Under the pieces are notes generated by a model that had not been told where the DNA came from, did not search any database, and saw only the letters and a program-made list of their open reading frames with translations. A DNA stretch of 64,000 nucleotides from Candidatus Sericytochromatia bacterium S15B-MN24 CBMW_12 (GTDB lineage: Bacteria; Cyanobacteriota; Sericytochromatia; S15B-MN24; UBA4093). Position numbers and translations under genes: made by a program. Positions 1 through 8,169 of the stretch are shown here, piece after piece; the stretch's first letter is position 1, and every line of letters begins with the position of its first letter. The DNA is taken from positions 1-64,000 of the forward strand of contig DAZV01000051.1 of NCBI GenBank assembly GCA_002083825.1. The letters run 5' to 3'.

Positions 1-70
1 CCACAAACCCGGTTCTCAAGCGAATCTCAGGCATCTTCCAAACAACTCGACCGAAGGTCCTGTCTGACAA

Positions 71-100
71 AAGCCCGCCGGCTCACACCCCGGCGGGCTT
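71..100 (+). terminator. Hairpin, probable terminator of an upstream gene outside the window
   Basis: A perfect 10-bp inverted repeat (arms 71-80 and 91-100, loop of 10) is followed by a short AT-rich stretch but no real T-run. It sits at the boundary between GC-rich flank and the AT-rich island. Positions 1-70 hold nothing I can identify. Confidence 0.5.
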
Positions 101-217
101 ATTCTATGCAGCTTTTCCGTCCACTACCTTATAAATCATCCCTTGCCTGGGTAGAAATGATTCAGCAACGCACCCCACCAATTTGCAGCTTTTCCCAAAG
201 CAATAAAGGACTGAATC

Positions 218-1516
218 ATGTCCAAGAACAAGATCCTCAGCGCGTTTGAATTTCTAAAAGATAAGTATGCGAACAATATCCCATTTACCACTATAGAAAT
301 GGCAGTGGCTATAGGATGGGCAGAAAGTACCGTTAGAACTTATTTGTCAAAACAGTGGGATCATTTCACTGAAAAAATTGGCGTTGGCCAATATAAGGTA
401 ATGGCATCTTTTTTAGATTATGATCCAGAATCTTTCCTAAGGAGAAACTCTCAGAAGCATCGGGTGAACAAAGACCCATTCAAGCCAATTCTTGCAAAAG
501 AGGTTGAGGATTTGCTTGATAAATCCAGAGAGTCTGCTTTGCTGGCAATTCAGATTTACAACAATCCGATGATAAAGTTCAGAACTCCCGGATATATTGT
601 TCACATGATAATTGCCTACACGAGCCTATTTCATGCTGCATTTATTGAAGATGGCACAAATCCTGTGTACGTGGATAATGATAACTCCATAAAAACCATA
701 GATGGATCACCGAAAATGTGGGAACTGACAAAATGCCTTAAAGAATATTGGAAAGGCGAAGACAATCCAATCAAAAAGAACATTGAATTATTCATTAAGC
801 TACGGAATGAAATTGAGCATAGATATGCACCCGCATTTGACTCATTCATTGCAGGTGAGTGCCAAGCATTGCTAATCAATTATGAGCAATTGATAGTGGA
901 CGAATTTAGCCCATATTATGCAATTGGAGCACAAGTTGCAGTACCGATTCAAATATCCGCCATGTCCAGCAGTGCCAAGATTCAAGCACTAAAGAATATT
1001 CAGGCAGCGGATTATAATCTACTTAAGGATTACGTCCAAAGATATCGGTACTCCTTAGGACATGAAATTGCCAATAATACTGAATACTCATTTAAGGCAT
1101 TTCTAATTCAAGTCCCAGCTAATAGGATAGAAAACGCGGACACAGTAATAAAATTTATAAAATATGAAGACATTTCCCCAGAAGAACTTGATAAAATCAA
1201 AAACGACGTTGCGTTCATTAAAACAAAAAAAACGCCTATTGCTAATTTTGGATTGATGAATCCTAAAAAAGTCGTAAGAATCATTCAAGAAACTGAGCCT
1301 AGATTCAGCCTTCACTTACATACTCAGGCCTGGCGATACTTCAAAGTTCGTTCAAGTGGGACTCCGGGAGAAGGCTTTGATCCTAAGTACTGTTCATTTG
1401 ATGATGTTCACAAAGATTACTCATATAGCCAAGCGTGGGTAGCTAAGCTTCAGAAAGCGTTTAAGGATCCGTCCTTCTACGAAAAACTCTATTCATATAA
1501 GGACGCATCTAAATAA
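218..1516 (+). CDS. DUF3644 family protein with HEPN-like RNxxxH motif (candidate defence effector)
   Basis: A 432-residue protein preceded by AAAGGA eight bases before the ATG. Residues about 20-60 look like a winged helix-turn-helix; residues about 90-240 match the DUF3644 family as I know it; the C-terminal part (about 270-430, with an HTQAW and a Y-S-Q-A-W-V segment) is a separate domain. R196-N197 followed by H201 fits the Rx4-6H motif of HEPN ribonucleases. HEPN proteins commonly act as toxic RNases in anti-phage and toxin-antitoxin systems; that role here is inference. The gene is much more AT-rich than the rest of the window and converges on a DNA methyltransferase, overlapping it by 8 bp. 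It could alternatively be a restriction-type partner of that methylase. Confidence 0.75.
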   Translation: MSKNKILSAFEFLKDKYANNIPFTTIEMAVAIGWAESTVRTYLSKQWDHFTEKIGVGQYKVMASFLDYDPESFLRRNSQKHRVNKDPFKPILAKEVEDLLDKSRESALLAIQIYNNPMIKFRTPGYIVHMIIAYTSLFHAAFIEDGTNPVYVDNDNSIKTIDGSPKMWELTKCLKEYWKGEDNPIKKNIELFIKLRNEIEHRYAPAFDSFIAGECQALLINYEQLIVDEFSPYYAIGAQVAVPIQISAMSSSAKIQALKNIQAADYNLLKDYVQRYRYSLGHEIANNTEYSFKAFLIQVPANRIENADTVIKFIKYEDISPEELDKIKNDVAFIKTKKTPIANFGLMNPKKVVRIIQETEPRFSLHLHTQAWRYFKVRSSGTPGEGFDPKYCSFDDVHKDYSYSQAWVAKLQKAFKDPSFYEKLYSYKDASK

Positions 1517-2246
1517 GGCGTAGTTGCTCTATATCAGTTGAAACATGCGTTATTTCTAGTGCGCCTTCTGCCAATAAGCGCTTCTTTGAAATTTCTATCG
1601 AATTTTCACTTACATCATTTCCGTAAAAATTTCTACCCAATTTAACACTAGCAATTCCGGTAGAGCCTGATCCCATAAATGGATCAGCAATAATATTGCC
1701 GGGATTAGAGCTTTGACTAATTAATACTTGACTTACATCTACAGGCTTCTCAGTAGGATACCCGTTAACGATTCTATTAGACTCAATAATGTCAGATATC
1801 CCTAAATTATTGAGTTTTCTTTTCCCTTTTTCAAAGAATAGTATAAATTCATAGCGAGCACGATAATGGTACCCCATTCCTATGCGCTTTTTGTCCCAGA
1901 TTAGCGGCTTCCAAAACTTAAAACCAGCTTTCTCAGCTAGTGGCTTAACAATGAACATTGTTTCCTGGTCGCAAAAAAGGTAAAAATGCGTGTTTGGCTT
2001 TAGTACTCTATATACTTCCGCAAGAAATTCAGCAAAGCGGGTGTTTTCAAAAATTAAAAACCAATCATTACTTGAAGACTTACTGTGCTTAAGTCGCGTC
2101 GTAGTTCCTTTGGATCGGTGTTTTTCTAGGGATTCATATGGTGGATCAGTAATTAATAGATCAACTGAAGATGCAGGTAGCTGTTTTAGCCACTCAATAG
2201 CATCCAGCTGAGTTAGCGAAAAGATTGGGTTGGTCGATATACTCAA
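1509..2246 (-). CDS. Beta-class DNA N4/N6 methyltransferase
   Basis: A 245-residue site-specific DNA methyltransferase of the N6_N4_Mtase family. The catalytic DPPY motif (residues 34-37) comes before the S-adenosylmethionine-binding FMGSGSTG motif (190-197), the order that defines the beta class; the target-recognition region lies between them. It should methylate an adenine or N4-cytosine in a short site. The best start is a TTG with a weak ribosome-binding site, so the true start is uncertain. The gene is AT-rich like its convergent DUF3644 neighbour, with which it overlaps by 8 bp at the stop codons. No conventional restriction endonuclease gene is adjacent, so it is either an orphan methylase or the protective half of a system with the DUF3644 protein. 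Confidence 0.88.
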   Translation of the reverse strand: MSISTNPIFSLTQLDAIEWLKQLPASSVDLLITDPPYESLEKHRSKGTTTRLKHSKSSSNDWFLIFENTRFAEFLAEVYRVLKPNTHFYLFCDQETMFIVKPLAEKAGFKFWKPLIWDKKRIGMGYHYRARYEFILFFEKGKRKLNNLGISDIIESNRIVNGYPTEKPVDVSQVLISQSSNPGNIIADPFMGSGSTGIASVKLGRNFYGNDVSENSIEISKKRLLAEGALEITHVSTDIEQLRLI

Positions 2247-2398
2247 GATTCTACCATCGACGATCTATACAAAAGAGTCCATATTTACATTCAACACATT
2301 AGAACAAATGTTTGACCTTGTAAATAGAAATTATCCATGAAACAACCTCGTTTCATTCGTCTCGTTAGTCTCACCTTTCGTTCAGTAGAATGCACAAA

Positions 2399-2428
2399 AA
2401 AAGAAGCCCCGGTTCTACACCGGGGCTT
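2399..2428 (-). terminator. Terminator after the tRNA cluster
   Basis: The inverted repeat AAGCCCCGG/CCGGGGCTT (2404-2428) is followed on the minus strand by a run of T residues (A-run at 2397-2402 on the plus strand). It lies just downstream of the tRNA-Val gene and closes the minus-strand tRNA transcript. Confidence 0.85.
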
Positions 2429-2439
2429 CCTAATTGAAG

Positions 2440-2513
2440 TGGGCATAACTGGATTCGAACCAGTGACCTCGTCGATGTCAACGACGCGCTCTAACCAACT
2501 GAGCTATACGCCC
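2440..2513 (-). tRNA. tRNA-Val (anticodon GAC)
   Basis: The minus strand folds into a complete cloverleaf: acceptor GGGCGTA/TATGCCC, discriminator A, anticodon stem CGTCG/CGACG with loop TTGACAT, and the T-loop GTTCGAATC. The anticodon GAC reads valine codons GUC/GUU. CCA is not encoded. It is the tRNA nearest the AT-rich island, so it is the natural candidate for an integration target, although I found no repeated copy of its 3' end at 1-217. Confidence 0.95.
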
Positions 2514-2517
2514 CCAG

Positions 2518-2588
2518 AGGCGGCACCCAGATTCGAACTGGGGGTGGAGCTTTTGCAGAGCTCTGCCTTACCACTTGGCTATGCCGCC
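2518..2588 (-). tRNA. tRNA-Cys (anticodon GCA)
   Basis: A complete cloverleaf on the minus strand with anticodon stem GAGCT/AGCTC, loop CTGCAAA (anticodon GCA) and discriminator U, the latter an identity element of cysteine tRNA. Only four bases separate it from tRNA-Val, so both are probably cut from one transcript. Confidence 0.95.
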
Positions 2589-2592
2589 GGGA

Positions 2593-2616
2593 GAAAAACC
2601 CTCGACGGGTCGAGGG
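2593..2616 (-). terminator. Terminator-like hairpin between tRNA-Gly and tRNA-Cys
   Basis: The inverted repeat CCCTCGAC/GTCGAGGG (2599-2616) is followed on the minus strand by five T residues. It looks like an intrinsic terminator, yet tRNA-Cys begins only about four bases further on and no promoter fits between. It may cause partial termination or be a processing signal. Confidence 0.7.
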
Positions 2617-2620
2617 TCAG

Positions 2621-2693
2621 AGCGGGTGACGCGATTCGAACGCGCGACAGCCTGCTTGGGAAGCAGGTACTCTACCAGCTGAGTTACACCCGC
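2621..2693 (-). tRNA. tRNA-Gly (anticodon CCC)
   Basis: A complete cloverleaf on the minus strand: acceptor GCGGGTG/CACCCGC equivalent arms, anticodon stem CCTGC/GCAGG with loop TTCCCAA (anticodon CCC, codon GGG), discriminator U as expected for glycine tRNA. It is the first gene of the three-tRNA cluster. Confidence 0.95.
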
Positions 2694-2942
2694 GAAGGTG
2701 AGGTTAATCTTAGCGTGGAGATGCGGGGCTGTCAAGGGAAACCCGACATTAAAAAAGACCTTGGCTTAACATTTCTTGACACACGAACCCTCTCCCCGCT
2801 ACCCTTGACCTCACCGACGCCTCCCAGAGCCGCATCGGCTCGCCGGGAAAGGGTCGGGTGGCTTCGCGTCCCGCCGTCACGCACCGCGTACGGGCATCGC
2901 TGTCGAGCATCGTGGATGGGCAGAGATGAGAGGAGGGTCTCC

Positions 2943-3764
2943 ATGGCGACCGAGATGAGGGGGGCGGGCTCGAAGGGAAGCGGCACGACCGGGGACGACC
3001 TGCCCGTGCAAGCAGCGCTCGACGTCGAGCCTCTAGTGACCCTGCAGGCTCCGCTGGAACACGTGCCCATCAGCGAAAGGCTGACGCTGAGGGTCCTCAA
3101 TCATCCCAACTTCGAGGAAGCGACGCTGCGCCAGGTGGTTCAGCCGCGAATCGACATCGACCCGGCCACGCGGGATATCTGCCTGGTTTCCCAGGGGTTG
3201 AGCCTGACCGAGGAGAAGCGGGAGATCGGTGAGACCGCCATCCTGATCGAGGTCGCCGCCCGCTATCGCCGCGGCGAAGGGGCCATCAAGCAGTTGTACC
3301 GCTACCTGGTCTTCACCGAGAACGGAACGCTCTACTGTCAGCGGCTGCCGATGGGTTCCTGGGCACCGAGCGATCCCGACGTTTGCCTGGAATGGCTCGG
3401 TCGCGGGGGCCATCAGCAGGGAGATTTCGTGCTCCTGCCCCGCAAGCGGATTCCGGCGGAGGCCGTCGAGATAGCCCGGCCGGCCAAGGCCTCTTTCTGG
3501 AAGCGGGCGGTCGACGGCATGAAGACGCTGATTGGCGAGACCATGCTCGAAGAGGCGCTCAACAGCTCGGACTGGCATCGATTGATAGGCCGGCATGATC
3601 CGGTGGGCTGCCGCGTCTACCAGCAAGGCGAGCGGCTCTACCTGACGGCGCCTGGCGACACGGTGGTGGAGCACCCCGAGCATGCGACCATGACGATTCC
3701 CGCGGGCGACTACGAGATCGTCGAGGATCGGGCCTCCTCGTACTGGCGAAAAGCCATCGACTGA
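2943..3764 (+). CDS. Hypothetical protein, unrecognised
   Basis: A 273-residue soluble protein with no family I recognise. The reading frame is open much further upstream, but that part runs antisense through three tRNA genes; the ATG at 2943, preceded by AGGAGGG, is the credible start. The protein has no signal peptide or membrane segment, a mildly basic region around the KRAVDGMKTLIGE stretch, and an N-terminal segment (about 1-25) rich in Gly/Thr that looks disordered. GC-rich codon use matches the chromosome, not the neighbouring AT-rich island. A second unknown gene follows 13 bp downstream. Confidence 0.7.
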   Translation: MATEMRGAGSKGSGTTGDDLPVQAALDVEPLVTLQAPLEHVPISERLTLRVLNHPNFEEATLRQVVQPRIDIDPATRDICLVSQGLSLTEEKREIGETAILIEVAARYRRGEGAIKQLYRYLVFTENGTLYCQRLPMGSWAPSDPDVCLEWLGRGGHQQGDFVLLPRKRIPAEAVEIARPAKASFWKRAVDGMKTLIGETMLEEALNSSDWHRLIGRHDPVGCRVYQQGERLYLTAPGDTVVEHPEHATMTIPAGDYEIVEDRASSYWRKAID

Positions 3765-3777
3765 GCGGCAAGCGGCC

Positions 3778-4389
3778 ATGCGTGCCTGGGGCCTCCCGGC
3801 TCTCCTGACGGGCCTGTTCTGTCCTGCGGCCTTCGCGTCTGAAACGGCCCACGAGTGCCAGGTTCAGGCCTGGCACCCACGGTCGCTCGTCGAGATGCCG
3901 CCGAAAGCCCCCGCTCCTTCCCCCTCCGAGGGGGCTGAAGGCGACGTAGAAAGCGACGGGAAAAGCGGTAGCGACGGGAAAAGCGGTAGCGACCCGAAGC
4001 GCGAGGACGCCGAACGCCTGTCGCGGCCCGCTTGGGAGGCATGGGTCACGCGGATCCTCAGCGGCGAACCTCTGATCGTGTTTCAACCCGCATGGCGCGG
4101 AGCATGGCCGAAGCCGGGAGACCCGTGGACCTTGACGCTGACCCCGAGCGTCCGCGGACACCCGGCTGCCGGCTTCGGTCCCGAACTCGGCCTCAGCGGC
4201 AGCTGGAAGATCGCCGGCCTGCATCTCGAAGGAAACACCCAAGAACTCTGGGCCAAGAGCGACCGAATCACGTCCTGGCGAGCCAAAGTCAGCCACGGCG
4301 GCATGTCGCTGGAGTGGCGAGGATGGCTGGACGGAGAGTTCAGGGCTGGAGAGCTGGCAGCGACGGCGGCCTATCGTCGGACGTTTTGA
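3778..4389 (+). CDS. Small secreted protein of unknown function
   Basis: A 203-residue protein with a hydrophobic N-terminal signal-like segment ending near FASETA. Residues about 45-75 are low-complexity (Pro/Ser/Gly/Lys) and include a perfect 18-bp DNA duplication at 3955-3990 giving two DGKSGS units. The C-terminal half looks like a small beta-rich domain. It follows the previous gene closely and its 3' end overlaps the convergent membrane-protein gene by 50 bp, which is unusual and lowers confidence. No family recognised. Confidence 0.55.
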   Translation: MRAWGLPALLTGLFCPAAFASETAHECQVQAWHPRSLVEMPPKAPAPSPSEGAEGDVESDGKSGSDGKSGSDPKREDAERLSRPAWEAWVTRILSGEPLIVFQPAWRGAWPKPGDPWTLTLTPSVRGHPAAGFGPELGLSGSWKIAGLHLEGNTQELWAKSDRITSWRAKVSHGGMSLEWRGWLDGEFRAGELAATAAYRRTF

Positions 4390-5170
4390 CCGCTTCGAGG
4401 TAGAAGAGCGTGGTCGCCACCGACGCGAAGATCCGCACCACGAGCAGCGCCATGGCGGCCAAGGCCGCCGCGAGGATCCCGAACCGCGGCATGAGCAGCG
4501 CCAAACCAATCACCAGGCCCTGACCGAGGCTCAGGACCGTCAACAAAGCCAGCGTCCCCTTGAAGTGACGCTTCAAGACGTCCAGACTGTCCTTCCAGGA
4601 CTGGAGCCACCCCAGGTGGCGCAGCACCACCCCCTGCTGCCAGAAGATCAAGGCGAAGCTCATCAAAGCGAAACCCACAAGCCAGATCAGGCCCAGGAAG
4701 GTCAACTGGCTGGCCACCCGCATGGCCTCGGGGCTCAAGGCCGCGGCCATCCCCGCGATCTCGGCCTTCCCGTCGAGAAAAGGCCGAAGCTCCGACTCCA
4801 GCCGCGTCGCCCCCGACTGCCCGACCCAGAGAGCCCCCAGCAACAACAGCGGGAAGCCAAGCGCCAGCAAGGCGAGCACCTGATTGAAGGCTCCTCCCAC
4901 CAGGCTCCAGAAATGACGCCCGATGCTGGTGACGAAGCCGTCCCAGGTGACCTGCTCCCCGCCGTGCAGCGTGGCGACCATCGAGAGCCAGCCGGCCGTG
5001 ACGGCCAGCTGAATGAGCGCCGCCAGGATCATGCCGCCTAATCCCCCCGGCCCCCGCCCTGGCGCGAGCATGGCAATCAGGGAATCCGCCAGCAGCGGAG
5101 GAACGAGCAAAATAGGATGGGCCCGCAGGAGGGCCATCGACTGGCGCAAGAGTTGCTTCACTGAGATCAT
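4340..5170 (-). CDS. Multi-pass membrane protein, unknown function
   Basis: A 276-residue protein with about five or six hydrophobic helices and no recognised catalytic motif. The frame opens 12 codons further upstream, but the ATG at 5170 has AAGGA eight bases before it while the upstream ATG has none. The pattern of long helices with Gly-rich and Gln-rich turns resembles uncharacterised integral membrane proteins of the DUF7847 or glycerophosphoryl-diester type, but this is only a loose likeness. It is transcribed divergently from cvpA. Confidence 0.7.
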   Translation of the reverse strand: MISVKQLLRQSMALLRAHPILLVPPLLADSLIAMLAPGRGPGGLGGMILAALIQLAVTAGWLSMVATLHGGEQVTWDGFVTSIGRHFWSLVGGAFNQVLALLALGFPLLLLGALWVGQSGATRLESELRPFLDGKAEIAGMAAALSPEAMRVASQLTFLGLIWLVGFALMSFALIFWQQGVVLRHLGWLQSWKDSLDVLKRHFKGTLALLTVLSLGQGLVIGLALLMPRFGILAAALAAMALLVVRIFASVATTLFYLEAVKTSDDRPPSLPALQP

Positions 5171-5263
5171 CGGGGTATCCTTGATTAGGCGCGGCTTTGC
5201 GTTCATGTGGGCATGTTACCCGCTTGAAAGGGCATTGTCCACGCGCGCGGGAAAGGATGAAGC

Positions 5264-5773
5264 ATGACGCTAAGCGCCATCGACATCGCGGGGCTCGCAA
5301 TCCTCGCATACAACCTGCTTCGCGGAGTGGCCACCGGCCTGATTCGCACGGGCGTCGGAGCGATCGCCGTTCTGATCGCCTCCTTCCTGGCCTGGCAGCA
5401 CCAGACCGTGGGCGGCCCCGTGCTCGATTTCCTCTTGCCGGCGACTTGGCCTCTGACCTTCGTCCTGCGCCCGATGATCGTCTGGATCGCGGCCTTTGCC
5501 CTCGTCAACGCCCTCGGCGTCCTCTTGCGCCTCGGCGTGCGCTACACCCCGCTGATCCTCGCGGACCGCATCCTCGGCGGGATCTTCGGCCTCGGCCTCG
5601 GAGCGGGAGTCCTGCTCATGCCGATGCTCTTCGTCGCTCACTTCCCCCTGCTGCAGCAGTTTCCCGCCATCCAGGACGCGCTGCGCGCCAGCGTGCTCGC
5701 CACCTGGCTCAGCCCCGCCCTCCAATTCTTCCTCGAACGCGTGCCCGAACTGCTGGGGGGATCTTCCGGGTAA
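5264..5773 (+). CDS. cvpA: CvpA family membrane protein
   Basis: A 169-residue protein with four hydrophobic segments and the CvpA-like opening (D-I-A-G-L-A-I-L-A-Y-N then a G-V-A-T-G-L-I-R turn). CvpA proteins are inner-membrane proteins known from colicin V export and envelope homeostasis; their molecular activity is not settled. A GAAAGGA site precedes the ATG. The length agrees with the family (about 160-180). It stands alone, divergent from the membrane protein before it and convergent with the acetyltransferase after it. Confidence 0.8.
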   Translation: MTLSAIDIAGLAILAYNLLRGVATGLIRTGVGAIAVLIASFLAWQHQTVGGPVLDFLLPATWPLTFVLRPMIVWIAAFALVNALGVLLRLGVRYTPLILADRILGGIFGLGLGAGVLLMPMLFVAHFPLLQQFPAIQDALRASVLATWLSPALQFFLERVPELLGGSSG

Positions 5774-5791
5774 TCCGGCGCAATCGGCCGC

Positions 5792-6841
5792 CTAGCGATC
5801 CCCGAGATGGGGCTCGAAGAAGGCGGGCTTGAAGGCGTTGTCCTCGGCCGCCGCGATCCCGCGCAGCGGCATCCGGATGGTGAGTAGGCTATCCCTGACG
5901 AAGAGATGATCGACCGTGAGCAGCGAGAAAGCCTCGTGCTCGAAAGCCGCCATCTTGGACGGCTGATAGTCCGGAACCCACGCGAGAACGCCCTGCGACG
6001 GGTAATTGCGAAGCTTGGCCAACGCGAACTTGAGCAAGGGCTCGGCCAGATCGTCGTAGCCCGGATGCACCAGCAGGTGGATCGAATGGGGCGCCGATCG
6101 GAACTGGGCGGTCAGGTGAAGGTAGCCGATCATGCGATGACGCTCGTCGGAGACGACGTAGCGCATTTCCTCGAAGAGCCCCAGCTTGCAGCGCCACTTG
6201 CCCAGGGTTCGTTCGACGATGCCCACCTCGAAATCGCCGATGCTGCGTGAATCGATCATGCGCATGGGGGAAGGGGTGCAGGCGTTGTGAAGTTGCAGGA
6301 GACCGGCGGCGTCCTTGCCGCGGTACGGGCGAAGACCGGCGGGCGGGGGGGCGTTTTCGCAGGAAGCCAGCTTTTCGGCCGGCAAGTTGAAGTAATGCAG
6401 GGTGGCGTAACGGCGGAAGCCCTTTCGGGTGACGAGGCCGATGGCGGGCAGATTTCGGGTATCGATCTCGATGGTGAAGCTCTTGACCCCAAGGTGATGC
6501 TCGAAGGTGAAGTCCAAGAGCGCCTGGGCGACACCTCGACCGCGACAAACGGGCGCGACGGCGAGGTAATCGACGTGCCAGCGGGTATGGTCGCGATTCG
6601 CGGGGGAGGTCTGGATGAAGCCCGCGATCATGTCGTCTTCGACGGCCACGTGCAGGTTGAACATGTACTGGTAGGGGTTGGGAAAGAGGGCGAGCGCCCT
6701 GACGAGCGGGAACATTTGCTGCCAGCGGCCGAACTGGCTTGCGAGATCGACGCCACGCCGCTCGTACTCCGCGGCGAAGGCTTCGGAGAAGATCTCGCGC
6801 AGGGCGGGGAGGTCGCGGAAGCGAACGGGACGGATCAGCAC
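5792..6841 (-). CDS. GNAT family N-acetyltransferase, two-domain
   Basis: A 349-residue protein starting with GTG. The N-terminal half (about 1-155) is a GNAT acetyltransferase fold with the acetyl-CoA-binding motif CRGRGVAQALL near residue 100. The C-terminal half looks like a second, degenerate GNAT-like domain, as in other double GNAT proteins. The acceptor substrate cannot be told from sequence. Its start overlaps the stop of the upstream gene by 7 bp, so the two are translationally coupled and presumably work together. Confidence 0.82.
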   Translation of the reverse strand: MLIRPVRFRDLPALREIFSEAFAAEYERRGVDLASQFGRWQQMFPLVRALALFPNPYQYMFNLHVAVEDDMIAGFIQTSPANRDHTRWHVDYLAVAPVCRGRGVAQALLDFTFEHHLGVKSFTIEIDTRNLPAIGLVTRKGFRRYATLHYFNLPAEKLASCENAPPPAGLRPYRGKDAAGLLQLHNACTPSPMRMIDSRSIGDFEVGIVERTLGKWRCKLGLFEEMRYVVSDERHRMIGYLHLTAQFRSAPHSIHLLVHPGYDDLAEPLLKFALAKLRNYPSQGVLAWVPDYQPSKMAAFEHEAFSLLTVDHLFVRDSLLTIRMPLRGIAAAEDNAFKPAFFEPHLGDR

Positions 6842-8010
6842 GTTGCGCCCTCCCGTTCGCGGGGGGATTCGTCAGACGGGGAGTCGGCCCAGCGAACGCG
6901 AACCACGGGAGTGCGTTCGATGCCGTTTCCGTGGGGGTTGGCGGCGAGGGCGAGCTTGAGACGTTCGAGATCGACGCCGGGGGTGGCGGCGAGCACCCTG
7001 ACACCCAGGGCGTTGGCGTCGACCACGGCGGCCTGGGTGCCGCAGCGGCGGGCGATTTCGTTGACGAAGGCCTCGGGGGCACGAGGGGCCAGGACGATGG
7101 CGCGATCGAAGGGGGTGAGATTGCCTCCGACGTCGTCGATCACGGCCACTCTCCAGCCGGCCAGACGGTAGAAGACGCCGGGGATCCGGAAGAGCTTGGC
7201 GAGACCGCCAAGCAGGATGGCGAGCAGCAGTCGCGGGAGACCGGCCTCGCTGATAGCCGCTTGCATGCCATGAGCCGTCGCCAGAGAGCTCGCCACGGGA
7301 AAGAGCTTCGAGAGGCCCCTCGCCCAAGTGCCGGGAGAGCTCGCCCAACGGGGCCAAACGAGCCGGTCTTGGGCGATGGCGAGGGCGGATTCCGAGATGG
7401 CCAGGCAGTCTCCGGGGCGGGTTCGTCCGGCGGTAATGCCCGCGATGATGGCGGCGAGGTCGTCTCCGGGGACGACGAGGCGGGTGGGCAGGGCGAGGAC
7501 GGTTCCGCTGGGGATGGCCATCGGCAGGAGCGGCTTGGTGGGATGGCCCAGGGGAACGACGAGGGTGGTCCCTCCGGAAAGCCAGCCCGTGCGGCCGTAG
7601 GTTTGCCATTGAAGGTCGATGGTGGCGGCATGAAGGCCGCGGCGGTCGAGGGACTCGCCCGCGAGATCGAGTTCGACCAGCAACTCCGAGCCGGCGAGTT
7701 GCCGGACGGCTTGCAGGGGAAGGTCGTCACCGAAGCCGAGTCGGACGGCGGCACGCAGGGAGGGTCGGGGCAGGGCATCGAGTCCGAAGGCCTCGACATG
7801 GGCCTGGAGTCCGGAGATGGCGAGGTCGGGGTCGCGGGACTGGAGTCGGAAGCGGCAGACGCGTCGCGTGGCGCCGATCCCCGTCCAGGGGGTGAGGGGG
7901 ATGACATGGAGGGAGGGGGCTTGCCGCGCGGCACGGGGCGTGCCGAGGAAGTGGCTCAAAAGGAGGCCACTTGCAGCCGCGGCGAGTAGGCCCGATAATA
8001 GGACGAACAC
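6835..8010 (-). CDS. Membrane-anchored F420-0:gamma-glutamyl ligase-like protein
   Basis: A 391-residue protein with a GTG start behind AGGAG. An N-terminal hydrophobic segment (about 1-22) suggests membrane anchoring or export. From about residue 165 the sequence resembles the CofE/F420-0:gamma-glutamyl ligase family: a V-P-G-D-D-L segment followed by G-D-C-L-A-I-S-E-S. True CofE adds glutamate to coenzyme F420-0, but no other F420 gene is visible here and CofE-like domains occur in proteins of unknown role. The first 150 residues are unassigned. It is coupled to the GNAT gene. Confidence 0.65.
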   Translation of the reverse strand: MFVLLSGLLAAAASGLLLSHFLGTPRAARQAPSLHVIPLTPWTGIGATRRVCRFRLQSRDPDLAISGLQAHVEAFGLDALPRPSLRAAVRLGFGDDLPLQAVRQLAGSELLVELDLAGESLDRRGLHAATIDLQWQTYGRTGWLSGGTTLVVPLGHPTKPLLPMAIPSGTVLALPTRLVVPGDDLAAIIAGITAGRTRPGDCLAISESALAIAQDRLVWPRWASSPGTWARGLSKLFPVASSLATAHGMQAAISEAGLPRLLLAILLGGLAKLFRIPGVFYRLAGWRVAVIDDVGGNLTPFDRAIVLAPRAPEAFVNEIARRCGTQAAVVDANALGVRVLAATPGVDLERLKLALAANPHGNGIERTPVVRVRWADSPSDESPREREGATC

Positions 8011-8169
8011 TCCGTATCGCTCCTCTCGATTGCTCCTACCGGCTTGAGGTCGGGAACGAGCCCGACGCGGCAGAGGAGAACCTGGTTTATTTTAGCAAGC
8101 TTTACCCGTCGGATCAAGGGCGTCCAAACAGCCCAAGACGGGGTGGGGCGGGCATTTCGAGGGATCACC

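Noticed and set aside
1..70. Possible tRNA or tmRNA 3' end, and possible att repeat of the tRNA-Val end
   Set aside because: No acceptor stem or T-loop could be built and no match to the 3' end of the tRNAs at 2440-2693 was found by eye.
2776..2804. TTGACA upstream of the 2943 gene as promoter
   Set aside because: The matching -10 position (CTACCC) is poor and the site would give a 140-base leader; left uncalled.
2337..2942. A long plus-strand open frame continuing into the 2943-3764 gene
   Set aside because: This part runs antisense through three tRNA genes and two hairpins; a proper ribosome-binding site appears only before 2943.
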